Part shown: positions 13,790 through 21,753 of the stretch, piece by piece
Position numbering within the stretch: the stretch's first letter is position 1
Layout of the letters: each line of letters begins with the position of its first letter
Assembly (NCBI GenBank): GCA_013286325.1
Contig: JABDFZ010000029.1
Location: 1 to 32,300, forward strand
DNA: 32,300 nt
Direction: 5' to 3'
From: Bacteroidota bacterium
GTDB taxonomy: Bacteria; Bacteroidota; Bacteroidia; Sphingobacteriales; Sphingobacteriaceae
The notes under the pieces: model-generated
Seen by the model: the letters and a program-made list of their open reading frames with translations, nothing else
Database searches by the model: none
What the model was told of the DNA's origin: nothing
Translations under genes and position numbers: made by a program

Positions 13790-16168
13790 CTACTCACTTT
13801 TAAGATTCTTAACCGAGTTGACCATCGCCGCCTTTACTGATTGAAAACTTACTGTAAACAAAGCGATCAATAGGGCCGCTGATCCTGAAAGAACAAATAC
13901 CCACCAACTGATTTGAATGCGGTAGGCAAAGCCCTGCAGCCAGTTATGCATTGCCCACCAGGCAAATGGTGATGCAATAATGAGCGCTATAAATACCAGC
14001 TGAATAAAATCTTTAGAAAGTAAAGCTGCAATACTTGTAACAGACGCTCCCAGTACTTTACGAATACCTATTTCCTTTTTACGTTGCGCTGTACTGAAAG
14101 CCGAAAGACCTAACAAACCCAAACAGGAAATTAATATAGCTAATGCCGAGAAGCAAATAAACAAGCTTCCGAAACGCTGCTGGGCAAGATATTGCTTGTT
14201 ATAAGCTTCATCCTCAAAAAAGTAAATTAAGGGCAGGCCGGGTGCCAGCTGCTTCCATTGTCTTTCTACCTGGGCAATCGTTTGTTGAATGTGGGCTGAT
14301 GTTATGTCAAGTGTCAGGCAGGTAAAGAACCCACTAATCGGCCGGATAGCCAGTGGCTGCACCAGCTCCTGCGATGAGTGGGAATGAAAATCTTTCACTA
14401 CGCCGACTATTGTACCATCAGCCTTAAATTGTTTAAAGTTTTTGCCAATGGCCTGTTCAGGGGTTTTAAAACCAAGTTTTTGCACCATCGTTTCATTTAT
14501 AAGCATGGCTTTTTTATCGGTGGCTATCTGTTTGTTAAAACCGCGCCCTGCAATAACCTGCACGCCATATTGAGTCAAGAAATCATTGTCGGAGTAATAG
14601 GTTTCTGCAAGTACATCCTGGTTGACATCATCTTTATCTGCTATTATTGTTGATGTTTTATTGTTTGGCGTACCAGGCACGCTTGATGAGTAGCTTACAC
14701 TTGAAATTCCGGGTATCGCGGTAAACTGCTGTTTTACCAGGTCGGGATGATCGGTTATGCGCGGGTCAAATTGGTAGTCGATCACTAATTGATGTGCCTT
14801 TTTAAAGCCCAGCTGTTGATTCTGCATAAAGTCGAGCTGGTTGTAAACCACTATAGTGGAGATGATAAGCACGATTGATATGGCAAACTGAGCCACTACC
14901 AATGATTTACGCAGCGCCAGACCCCCATTGCCGGAAGCCAACTGCCCTTTTAAGCTGCTGATTGGCTTAAAGCCGGACAGAAACAAGGCGGGGTATACCC
15001 CGGAAAGCAGACCCGTAAATACCGCTATCAATAATAACCCCGCAACATAATACAGGTTATCAAATATGCCTGTCGCAATAGTGGTGCCCGTAAGCTGGTT
15101 GAACATCGGCAGGAGTAAAGCCGCCAATCCTAACGCTAAAATAAAAGCTATTAAACAAAGCAAAACCGAGTCGGTAAAAAACTGGATGATCAATTGTTTT
15201 TTTGTTGCACCTAAAACTTTGCGTACCCCAATTTCCCTTGCCCGCTTTAAAGAAAATGCCGTGGTTAAATTGATAAAATTAAAGCAGGCTATAAACAATA
15301 CAAATACAGCTACGATAGAAAAAATATAGATATTAGTTATGCTGCCGCTCTCGGAGCTACCGGTACGGTGCCCGCGTGGTTTGCCATACAGGTAAACCTT
15401 TTTTAAAGGCTCAAGTGACAGGGCATATTTCGACTGGCTTTGATCCATATTGGCGTTTACGATGCCGGCTAGTTTTGCGCTCAGCTTTGCCGCATCGGTA
15501 CCGGGTTTTAACAACAGGTAAGTATAAAAGCCAAAGCGTTTCCAGTTGGTATTCCAGTGGCTTTGCGTATCAATAAGTGTAGTCATTGAGAAAAGCATAC
15601 CAACCTTTAAATGCGAGTTGTAAGGAATGTCTTTCATAACGCCGGTAACAGCAGCTTTTTCCTGCCCATTAACCAGCAGTGTTTGCCCGATGGGATCGGC
15701 ACTGCCAAAATATTTTTTTGCAGCGGTTTCGGTTAGTACTACATTAAACGGAGCGTCGAATAAATGTTTGGCGTCGCCACGCAGCAGCGGCCATGTAAAA
15801 ACATCAAATGCAGAAGCATCGGTATAAGCTATTTCCTCTTTGGCTGCATTGTTTGGATTACTTTGGATGATCATATCATCCATAAAGACCCTTGTGGCAA
15901 TTTTTACTTCAGGAAAGGCTGCCTGTACGGCAGGCGCCATTGGTGCCGATGTGCTTTCATAATCAATGCCAACTGGGGTTTTGACATCGGTGACCAGACG
16001 GTAAATGTTATCGCCATTCGTGTTATAACTATCACGGCTTAACTCAAACTGTACATAAAGCAAGGCAAAAAAGCAAACGCCTGTACTTAAGCCAATAATA
16101 TTGATAAGAGAGAATGCCTTGTGATTAAGGAAATATCTTAATGAGGTTTTGATATAGTTTTTAAACAT
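13790..16168 (-). CDS. MacB/FtsX-type ABC transporter permease
   Basis: About 792-residue membrane protein of the large Bacteroidota MacB/FtsX permease class. It is a tandem of two units, each with a periplasmic MacB-type core domain and a cluster of membrane helices. The first membrane segment is at HKAFSLINIIGLSTGVCFFA. The characteristic cytoplasmic motif occurs twice, as KRAREIGVRKVLGA and QRKKEIGIRKVLGA, next to the FtsX helices. A partner ATPase is not adjacent. The frame reaches 16198, but starting at the ATG at 16168 (MFKNYIKTSLRYF) gives the family's usual N-terminus and removes ten odd residues. It begins 37 nt after the nadE stop, so the genes may share a transcript. Such permeases are linked to export or lipoprotein/peptide handling; the substrate is unknown. 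Confidence 0.9.
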   Translation of the reverse strand: MFKNYIKTSLRYFLNHKAFSLINIIGLSTGVCFFALLYVQFELSRDSYNTNGDNIYRLVTDVKTPVGIDYESTSAPMAPAVQAAFPEVKIATRVFMDDMIIQSNPNNAAKEEIAYTDASAFDVFTWPLLRGDAKHLFDAPFNVVLTETAAKKYFGSADPIGQTLLVNGQEKAAVTGVMKDIPYNSHLKVGMLFSMTTLIDTQSHWNTNWKRFGFYTYLLLKPGTDAAKLSAKLAGIVNANMDQSQSKYALSLEPLKKVYLYGKPRGHRTGSSESGSITNIYIFSIVAVFVLFIACFNFINLTTAFSLKRAREIGVRKVLGATKKQLIIQFFTDSVLLCLIAFILALGLAALLLPMFNQLTGTTIATGIFDNLYYVAGLLLIAVFTGLLSGVYPALFLSGFKPISSLKGQLASGNGGLALRKSLVVAQFAISIVLIISTIVVYNQLDFMQNQQLGFKKAHQLVIDYQFDPRITDHPDLVKQQFTAIPGISSVSYSSSVPGTPNNKTSTIIADKDDVNQDVLAETYYSDNDFLTQYGVQVIAGRGFNKQIATDKKAMLINETMVQKLGFKTPEQAIGKNFKQFKADGTIVGVVKDFHSHSSQELVQPLAIRPISGFFTCLTLDITSAHIQQTIAQVERQWKQLAPGLPLIYFFEDEAYNKQYLAQQRFGSLFICFSALAILISCLGLLGLSAFSTAQRKKEIGIRKVLGASVTSIAALLSKDFIQLVFIALIIASPFAWWAMHNWLQGFAYRIQISWWVFVLSGSAALLIALFTVSFQSVKAAMVNSVKNLKSE

Positions 16169-16204
16169 AAGCTTGCATTGGAAAACACAAGGTAGCAAAT
16201 ATTT

Positions 16205-17854
16205 TTACGACAAATACTTTCCAACTATCGGCATTCTTCTGCCCATACCGAATGCTTTTGGCGATACCCTTAATATTGGCGGGGTTTGGTAACGTTTATG
16301 TTCCGCAAGGTTTACCAAACGGATAACGCGGCGGACCGTGTTTTCGTCGTACCCGGCTTTAATAATACTGGTTGATGAATGCCTCCCCTCAATGTACATC
16401 TTCAATATTTTATCCAGGATATCGTATTCTGGCAGTGAGTCGGTATCCTTTTGATCAGGCCTGAGCTCGGCTGACGGAGGTTTTATGATAGAATTTAACG
16501 GGATGATCTCTTTTTCCCGGTTAATATATCTTGCCAGTTCAAAAACCTGTGTTTTGTAAACATCGCCGATAACCGAAATACCGCCGCACATATCGCCATA
16601 TAAAGTACCGTAACCTACAGCAGCTTCGCTTTTGTTGGAGGTGTTTAATAAAATATAGCCAAACTTATTACACATGGCCATCAGCAAAACAGCCCTGCTT
16701 CGCGACTGAATATTTTCTTCCGCAATGTTAAAAGGCAAACCCTTAAACTGCGGACTTAACGTATTTTCAAAAGCCTCAGTAACATCTTTAATAGCGATGG
16801 TTTCACTCATGCAGCCCAGGTTTTTTACCAGGTCTTCTGCATCTTTTATAGAGTGGTCACTCGAAAAACGTGAAGGCAACAATACCGCCATAACATTTTG
16901 GGCTCCTAAGGCTTCAGCAGCTAAGGCACAAACCACAGCCGAATCTATCCCACCTGATAAGCCAAGTATCGCCTGTTTAAACCCTGATTTATGGAAATAA
17001 TCTTTTATACCTAAAATAATTCCTTTATGTATTTGTTCAATATCGCTTGGCCTTATTGATCTGATAGTGGAAGGATGGTCGAACGTTACCTTGCCTTTAT
17101 CATCCAGATTATAATAGGCAACACTTTCTTCAAAATATGGAAGCTCATCTATCAGCTTGCCTGTATTATCAAATATCAATGACCCGCCGTCGAAAATAAG
17201 TTCAGTTTGTGCACCTACGTTGTTTAAATAAAGCAAAGGCAGCTCGTACCTTTTTGCATTATCGCCCAAAATATCAATCCGGTCCTCGTCGCGGTTATAA
17301 GTAAAAGGAGAGGCGGCAATATTTATCATCACATCCGGCTTTTGCTGTATCAAAATATCCATTGGCCGGGTTACATATAAAGGATCTTCGATAGTGTTCC
17401 ATAAATCCTCACAAATAGTGAGCGCTATTCGGTGCCCTTTAAATTCAATACAGCTAAATTCTGTACCTGGTTCAAAATAGCGGTATTCATCAAAAATATC
17501 GTAGTTAGGCAATAAGGCTTTATGGGCTACAGCTTTAACCTTACCTTCTTCAATAAAGTAGGCAGAGTTATTAAGGTCTTTTCCTTCAGTACGGTGATTA
17601 GGCGTTGGTAAGCCAATTATGCAGGCAATGCCGTAACATTCTTTGGCTATTTTTTGGGCTGACGCTTCGCACAGTTCAATAAACTCATCAAACTCTAAAA
17701 AATCACGCGAGGGATAGCCACACACACATAATTCGGCAAAAACTACAAGGTCGGCGCCATTAGTGCGGGCTATTTTGATATGCTCAATAATTTTAGCCGT
17801 ATTCGATTCAAAATTTCCGATATGATAGTTAAGCTGGGCTAATGCGATCTTCAT
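16205..17854 (-). CDS. nadE: Glutamine-dependent NAD+ synthetase
   Basis: 549-residue two-domain enzyme for the last step of NAD biosynthesis: deamido-NAD is amidated using ammonia released from glutamine, with ATP. The N-terminal nitrilase-type glutaminase domain shows the triad E41 (VVFAELCVCGYP), K112 (HKALLPNYD) and C148 (LTICEDLWN). The C-terminal synthetase domain begins near residue 280 with the ATP pyrophosphatase loop LGLSGGIDSAVV (S300-S305) and contains NTSNKSEAAVGYGTLYGD. All key residues are present. The ATG at 17854 gives MKIALAQLNYHIG, a canonical start. It is divergent from gldB and is followed after 37 nt by the FtsX-like gene. The function is secure. Confidence 0.97.
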   Translation of the reverse strand: MKIALAQLNYHIGNFESNTAKIIEHIKIARTNGADLVVFAELCVCGYPSRDFLEFDEFIELCEASAQKIAKECYGIACIIGLPTPNHRTEGKDLNNSAYFIEEGKVKAVAHKALLPNYDIFDEYRYFEPGTEFSCIEFKGHRIALTICEDLWNTIEDPLYVTRPMDILIQQKPDVMINIAASPFTYNRDEDRIDILGDNAKRYELPLLYLNNVGAQTELIFDGGSLIFDNTGKLIDELPYFEESVAYYNLDDKGKVTFDHPSTIRSIRPSDIEQIHKGIILGIKDYFHKSGFKQAILGLSGGIDSAVVCALAAEALGAQNVMAVLLPSRFSSDHSIKDAEDLVKNLGCMSETIAIKDVTEAFENTLSPQFKGLPFNIAEENIQSRSRAVLLMAMCNKFGYILLNTSNKSEAAVGYGTLYGDMCGGISVIGDVYKTQVFELARYINREKEIIPLNSIIKPPSAELRPDQKDTDSLPEYDILDKILKMYIEGRHSSTSIIKAGYDENTVRRVIRLVNLAEHKRYQTPPILRVSPKAFGMGRRMPIVGKYLS

Positions 17855-17903
17855 TATAAATTAATTCTGGTTCGATAAATAACAAACGGTTTAATTAGGC
17901 TGT

Positions 17904-17937
17904 TTGCATATTTAAATGCAAATAAAAATTATTTTTG
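17904..17937 (+). promoter_or_regulatory. Probable gldB promoter
   Basis: TATTTTTG (17930-17937) is an exact TAnnTTTG match, with TTG at 17904-17906 giving a 23-nt spacer, within the usual Bacteroidota range. The gldB ATG follows 16 nt after the -7 box. The box overlaps the TTG codon at 17935 that would otherwise extend the frame, which supports the later ATG. Confidence 0.5.
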
Positions 17938-17952
17938 CTCAAAGCACAAACA

Positions 17953-18996
17953 ATGACTGTTTTAAACCGCAAAAAGCCATTTTATTTATTCTTTTTATTA
18001 GCTGTTGTAATTACCGCCTGCACAAATCATAAAAAAATTGACGTCAGCAATATACCTGTTGATGTTAAGATTGAACGCTTTGATAAAGAATTTGACGCCA
18101 TGCGTACAAAACCAATGGCAGCGCAATCGGCATATTTGCAAAGAAAATATGGTGTGTTTTACCATGATTTTATGGGTCTGATACTACAGGACAGAAATGT
18201 TAACATACAGGATACCAATTACTTCAGGCTTTTACGCCAGGTTTTTGCCAATCAATCTTATAATGACCTGAAACACGATGTTGACTCGGTTTATAAAAAC
18301 GGTCTTGATAAAGAAGATGAAGAGCTTACCGATGCCTTCAGGCGTATTAAATACTATTTTCCACAACAGCGGTTGCCAAAGGTTTATGCCTATTATTCGG
18401 GTTTCGAGGCGCAAACCATTATAGGCACCGGTTACTTTGGCATCGGGCTTGATCTTTTTTTAGGGTCAAATTCCCGCTTTTACCCAGCGCTTACTGTCGC
18501 ATACCCGCATTATTTATCACGTTTTTTTAATAAAGAAAATATTACTCCACGTGTTGTTGAGGCAATAACCCGTGAGGATATGTTTCCCGAAGTTGACAGC
18601 AGCAAAACCCTGCTTTCAAAAATGATATACAATGGAAAGATCATGTATTTTATGGATCAGGTTTTACCTGATTTTGCTGATAGTACTAAAATTGGTTATA
18701 CCAGCGCACAGGTAAAATGGTGCGAAGACTTTAAACCGAAAATATGGGCTTACTTTTTGGATGAGAATTTATTGTACGAAAGCGATTATCCAAAAATCCA
18801 GAAGTACTTTAACGAAGCCCCGTTTACTCCCGGTCTTGGCGAAAAAAATGAATCAGCGCCAAAACTTGCAATATGGACAGGGTGGCAAATTGTAAGGTTA
18901 TATATGGAAAAACATCCTGAAGTTACTTTGCCGGCATTAATGGCTAACCAGGATGCACAAAAAATCCTGAATGATTCGAAGTATAGAGGTAAGTAG
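17953..18996 (+). CDS. gldB: Gliding-motility lipoprotein GldB-like
   Basis: 347-residue lipoprotein resembling GldB of Flavobacterium gliding/Bacteroidota envelope biology. The signal peptide ends at the lipobox ITA-Cys23. After it comes VKIERFDKEFDAM, then the family's central block with GTGYFGIGLDLFLGSNSRFY and YPHYLSRFFNKENI. GldB is required for gliding in Flavobacterium, but homologues are also retained in non-gliding Bacteroidota, where the function is unclear. gldC, which usually follows gldB in my memory, is not the next gene here; a small membrane protein gene lies convergent instead. The start at ATG 17953 is preferred to TTG 17935 because it gives a compact n-region and leaves room for the promoter. 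Confidence 0.85.
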   Translation: MTVLNRKKPFYLFFLLAVVITACTNHKKIDVSNIPVDVKIERFDKEFDAMRTKPMAAQSAYLQRKYGVFYHDFMGLILQDRNVNIQDTNYFRLLRQVFANQSYNDLKHDVDSVYKNGLDKEDEELTDAFRRIKYYFPQQRLPKVYAYYSGFEAQTIIGTGYFGIGLDLFLGSNSRFYPALTVAYPHYLSRFFNKENITPRVVEAITREDMFPEVDSSKTLLSKMIYNGKIMYFMDQVLPDFADSTKIGYTSAQVKWCEDFKPKIWAYFLDENLLYESDYPKIQKYFNEAPFTPGLGEKNESAPKLAIWTGWQIVRLYMEKHPEVTLPALMANQDAQKILNDSKYRGK

Positions 18997-19004
18997 AGAG
19001 GGAA

Positions 19005-19067
19005 AGCCCCAAGCCAATAATCTTAAGTCGTTTTTGACCTAAGACTTATTACTAAAGACTTTGGACT
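19005..19067. repeat. Heptad-unit inverted spacer element D
   Basis: Exactly nine 7-nt blocks. Forward: AGCCCCA, AGCCAAT, AATCTTA, AGTCGTT. From 19033 the same 7-nt grid switches strand; read on the minus strand from 19067 it gives AGTCCAA, AGTCTTT, AGTAATA, AGTCTTA and GGTCAAA. The minus-strand units resemble those of element C. It fills the gap between convergent gldB and the 61-residue gene. Confidence 0.65.
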
Positions 19068-19070
19068 TAT

Positions 19071-19256
19071 TTATTTAAGTATCGCAAATACAGATTTCAG
19101 TGCTAATAATACACCGATAATCAGGATAATGTTAGCAACGATATTAACGTATTGGAAATCAGCAAAACGGATATAAACACCTACTATACCTATCACTATA
19201 GCTAAAACCATTAATTTATAGTGACCTTCTGCGTTAGCGTTTTCTGTTGAATTCAT
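19071..19256 (-). CDS. Small two-segment membrane protein (61 residues)
   Basis: Short protein with a polar N-terminus (MNSTENANAEGHYK) and two hydrophobic segments (about 15-28, LMVLAIVIGIVGVYI, and 36-55, YVNIVANIILIIGVLLALKS). No family is recognised. Reality is supported by the clean two-helix topology, a normal ATG, an exact -7 box upstream on the minus strand (TATATTTG, 19282-19289), and the fact that heptad element D ends just before its stop. The role is unknown. It is transcribed alone. Confidence 0.65.
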   Translation of the reverse strand: MNSTENANAEGHYKLMVLAIVIGIVGVYIRFADFQYVNIVANIILIIGVLLALKSVFAILK

Positions 19257-19281
19257 CTTGCTTTGTTATTTAATTATGCCG

Positions 19282-19289
19282 CAAATATA
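19282..19289 (-). promoter_or_regulatory. -7 box of the 61-residue membrane protein gene
   Basis: The minus strand reads TATATTTG, an exact TAnnTTTG match, 25 nt upstream of the ATG at 19256. No good TTG stands at the -33 position. Confidence 0.45.
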
Positions 19290-19404
19290 ATTGTTTACCT
19301 AAAAATTTAAACTCATTTTATAATTTAATTTCCGGAGCTCTGTATTTACTATGCGTATTGAAGTAAAACCTTAATAAAAGATACCAGCCTGAACCATAAA
19401 GAGA

Positions 19405-19441
19405 AAACCTGTATGCAGCTTTTTGAAAGGCATACAGGTTT
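19405..19441 (-). terminator. Hairpin terminator of the DUF4349 genes
   Basis: AAACCTGTATGC (19405-19416) pairs perfectly with GCATACAGGTTT (19430-19441), and CTTT/AAAG inside the loop can extend it. On the minus strand it follows the DUF4349 stop by about 25 nt and is followed by TTTTCTCTTT. It is a good intrinsic terminator. Confidence 0.7.
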
Positions 19442-19466
19442 ACTTATTCTTAAGGAGTTTTTGACG

Positions 19467-20342
19467 TTAACTCTTTATGAGTACAGTGTTCTTTTTTCCT
19501 TTATAATACCTTATCATTACCCATACACAAGCACCTGCAAATAGAAACACCCAAAGATTAGCTAGGCCAAGCAGCAGGGTTTCGAATATTAACCAACCAT
19601 TTTCAATTGAGGTAAACAGGCGTTTAAAAAATGGCAGATTATAGGTAGCCGGATCATCATCAACAATGATTTCTTTATATATGGTATTGCTTTGATAGAA
19701 ATTTAAAGTAACAATGCTGTTTTTAACTTCATCGTCAATCTGTCGGTTACCTATTTGCTGATCAACCATATCATCTTTTAAAAGCAATACATTTGCCGGA
19801 TTCTTAATGATGATCTTTCCTTTCTTTTGCTGACTTACCAGCTCATTCCGGTTTTGCAGCTTTAATTTGGCGGCAAGATAATCCAGGGATTTATCAGAAA
19901 TATCCATCTGCCGATTGGTAACATAGATACCCATGTGTTCAACATTATTCATAAAGTCATCCAGCTTTTCTGACGGAATTTTTACTGTAATATCGGCAGT
20001 TGTACTAAAGGCTGTTATCCGCATAATGGAATCATCGCTTTTGCGGATATCGGTACTTCGAACTTCAGACGAACCGACCTTATGATGCAGCACCATGCCG
20101 TGATAGCTATTGGTTAAGGCAGTAATGTGTTCACTGGTTTGCTGCACGTTTTTTACCTTAAAACGCATATCAGCTGTTTTTACCAGTTTAGGAGTTGCTA
20201 TCATAACCGAATCGGCTTTTGCAATAGTATCAGCATTACTGCTGCTACTGTTGTTGATAATTTCTTCAGAGCCACTTTTGCCTTTACATGCGCCGAGCAG
20301 AACAAGGCCTGCCAATAGCGCAATTAAGATTTTTGATTTCAT
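19467..20342 (-). CDS. DUF4349 lipoprotein
   Basis: 291-residue envelope lipoprotein of the DUF4349 family. The signal peptide ends at LLGA-Cys19. A Ser/Asn-rich linker leads to the DUF4349 region (about 55-230), with ADMRFKVKNVQQTSEHITAL, ITVKIPSEKLDDFMNNVEHM and DKSLDYLAAKLKLQNRNEL, the last part probably helical. One membrane segment near the C-terminus (about 250-278, LLLGLANLWVFLFAGACVWVM) precedes a basic tail, so the protein is anchored at both ends. The function of the family is unknown. Its ATG overlaps the stop of a broken paralogue upstream (ATGA), so they arose by tandem duplication and were translationally coupled. A hairpin ends the unit at 19405-19441. Confidence 0.88.
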   Translation of the reverse strand: MKSKILIALLAGLVLLGACKGKSGSEEIINNSSSSNADTIAKADSVMIATPKLVKTADMRFKVKNVQQTSEHITALTNSYHGMVLHHKVGSSEVRSTDIRKSDDSIMRITAFSTTADITVKIPSEKLDDFMNNVEHMGIYVTNRQMDISDKSLDYLAAKLKLQNRNELVSQQKKGKIIIKNPANVLLLKDDMVDQQIGNRQIDDEVKNSIVTLNFYQSNTIYKEIIVDDDPATYNLPFFKRLFTSIENGWLIFETLLLGLANLWVFLFAGACVWVMIRYYKGKKNTVLIKS

Positions 20343-21232
20343 AGGTTTGGATTGGTTTTAATTAATATAACAGACCGTCTCTTTTTTATATACCTCACCA
20401 ACATCCACAAGCCGAAGCCTATTGGAAAGATCACCCATGCATTTATAATATAAACCAAAACAGAAATAAACATGTCCCAGCCATTTTCTATCGACATACC
20501 TATCCGCTTTAATACCGGCGGATTATATGCTGAAAGATCTTTGTTTGCAATTATGTCCCTGGTGATGACATTGCTTTCGTAAAAATTCAATACAACCACA
20601 CTGTTTTTAACAGAATCATCTGTTCGGCGGTTCTTAATCTGCTGATCAACCATGTTATTTTTAAATGCCAGCATTTCATCAGGATTTTTTGCATCGGTAG
20701 TTTCCTTTTTTTTGCCGGTCTGCCAGTTCTTTTTGGTTTTTAAGCTTAAGTTGTGTGGAGAGATAATCGAGGGACTTATCTGTTATATCCATATGACTGT
20801 TGTTTATAAAAATCCCCATTCTCGAAACCTGCAGCATGAAACTTTCCAGGTTTGCCGGTGGGATTTTCACGGTCATATCAGCATTAATATTAACAACTGT
20901 TACCCTCATTACAGAATCGTTACTTGTTTTAATATCTGAACTATCTGCAATAGTTGAATTAATGATATGATGAATTACCGTTCCGTTAAGGCTTGCAGTA
21001 AGGGCTGCAATTTTCTCACTGGTTTGTTGTACGTTTTTTACCTTGAAGCGGATATCTGCCTTCTTTACCAGCTTTGGCCCTGTTTGAAGCGAGTCCTTTT
21101 CTAAATTGAGTCCTTTTTATTACTAACTAATGTGCTGGCAGAATCATCGGCTGATTTAGCATCCATTTTGCCCTTACAAGCGCATAGCAAAGCAAGGCCC
21201 GCCAATAGCGGAGTTAAGATTTTTGATTTCAT
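20339..21232 (-). pseudogene. Broken paralogue of the DUF4349 lipoprotein
   Basis: A second DUF4349 gene, interrupted twice. It starts at 21232 with MKSKILTPLLAGLALLCAC, nearly the same signal peptide as the intact copy downstream, then stops early after SNKKDSI. The frame resumes as DSLQTGPKLVKKADIRF, continues to QKKG near 20706, shifts again, and resumes as TDAKNPDEMLAFKNNMVD to the end at 20339. The first break coincides with an imperfect 17-nt duplication (GAGTCCTTTT at 21091-21100 and again at 21108-21117); removing one unit restores the frame. The second lies in a run of eight T on the plus strand (20706-20713); seven would restore the frame. The C-terminal membrane segment is still recognisable. 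Either a recent pseudogene or, for the homopolymer, a sequencing error. Confidence 0.8.
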
Positions 21233-21434
21233 AATAATAAAATTTAATTTGTTTGTTTTTGGTACTTATTGATACCAGAAGAGGGCATAAGGTGACCCTT
21301 GAGGAAGAAATTGCGAGTAGTAGAGTGAGAGACATCAACAGAAATAATGATGTATTATTATGTGTAATGCAACATATTTTTCATGTTTGCTGTGCTGCAA
21401 TGGAGGCATCATTCATATTATATCAGCCAAAGTT

Positions 21435-21464
21435 GGTACAAATGGTTGGGCCAATATTTGTACC
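21435..21464. repeat. Inverted repeat upstream of the act promoter
   Basis: GGTACAAAT (21435-21443) and ATTTGTACC (21456-21464) are exact reverse complements around 12 nt. It is about 175 nt upstream of the act promoter. It could be a regulator site or a decayed element; nothing distinguishes these. Confidence 0.3.
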
Positions 21465-21637
21465 TTATATATTGAAGCCGGAAAACTTTTTTACTAAAAA
21501 AATCAGTGTAAACTTTTGACTAATAAGTTATTAATGATTAATGTAAAATGAACACTATATTTAGATAATTTTAGCGGTTTATAGCACAATAAAAACTTAT
21601 TTAGAACAATTATAAATTAGATATTGGTGTCATTTAT

Positions 21638-21670
21638 TTGTCACTGATACTGTAATAAATTTTACTTTTG
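21638..21670 (+). promoter_or_regulatory. Probable promoter of the act-cox operon
   Basis: TTG (21638-21640), a 22-nt spacer, then TACTTTTG (21663-21670): both Bacteroidota elements at standard spacing. The untranslated leader to the actA ATG at 21754 would be near 75 nt. It is the best two-part promoter match in the window. Confidence 0.6.
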
Positions 21671-21753
21671 TGACTGAAAATTTCGGGTTATACATACATT
21701 TCTCTGTGAATATCAATCATTAACAATAAAATTATTTAGTATAAATACGCTTT

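Larger units (their letters stand above)
21233..21753. other. Divergent region upstream of the act operon
   Basis: About 520 AT-rich bases without a convincing gene. An 88-codon frame at 21253-21519 begins with TTG and has no protein-like composition, so I do not call it. The region holds a 9-nt inverted repeat (GGTACAAAT at 21435-21443 against 21456-21464) and, near its right end, the act promoter. ATTAATG occurs twice in tandem near 21531. Confidence 0.5.

Noticed and set aside
16169..16198. Ten extra N-terminal residues of the FtsX-type permease
   Set aside because: The MFKNYIKTSLRYF start is the family norm, and the extension has no support.
4334..19067. Heptad elements as CRISPR arrays
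   Set aside because: The units are only 7 nt, degenerate and without spacers, and no cas gene is present.
21253..21519. 88-codon plus-strand frame upstream of actA
   Set aside because: It starts with TTG, has no protein-like composition or family pattern, and lies in an AT-rich regulatory region.
21531..21551. ATTAATG tandem as a fifth heptad element
   Set aside because: Only two clear units, no AGT pattern and no opposed arm; too little to separate from chance in AT-rich DNA.
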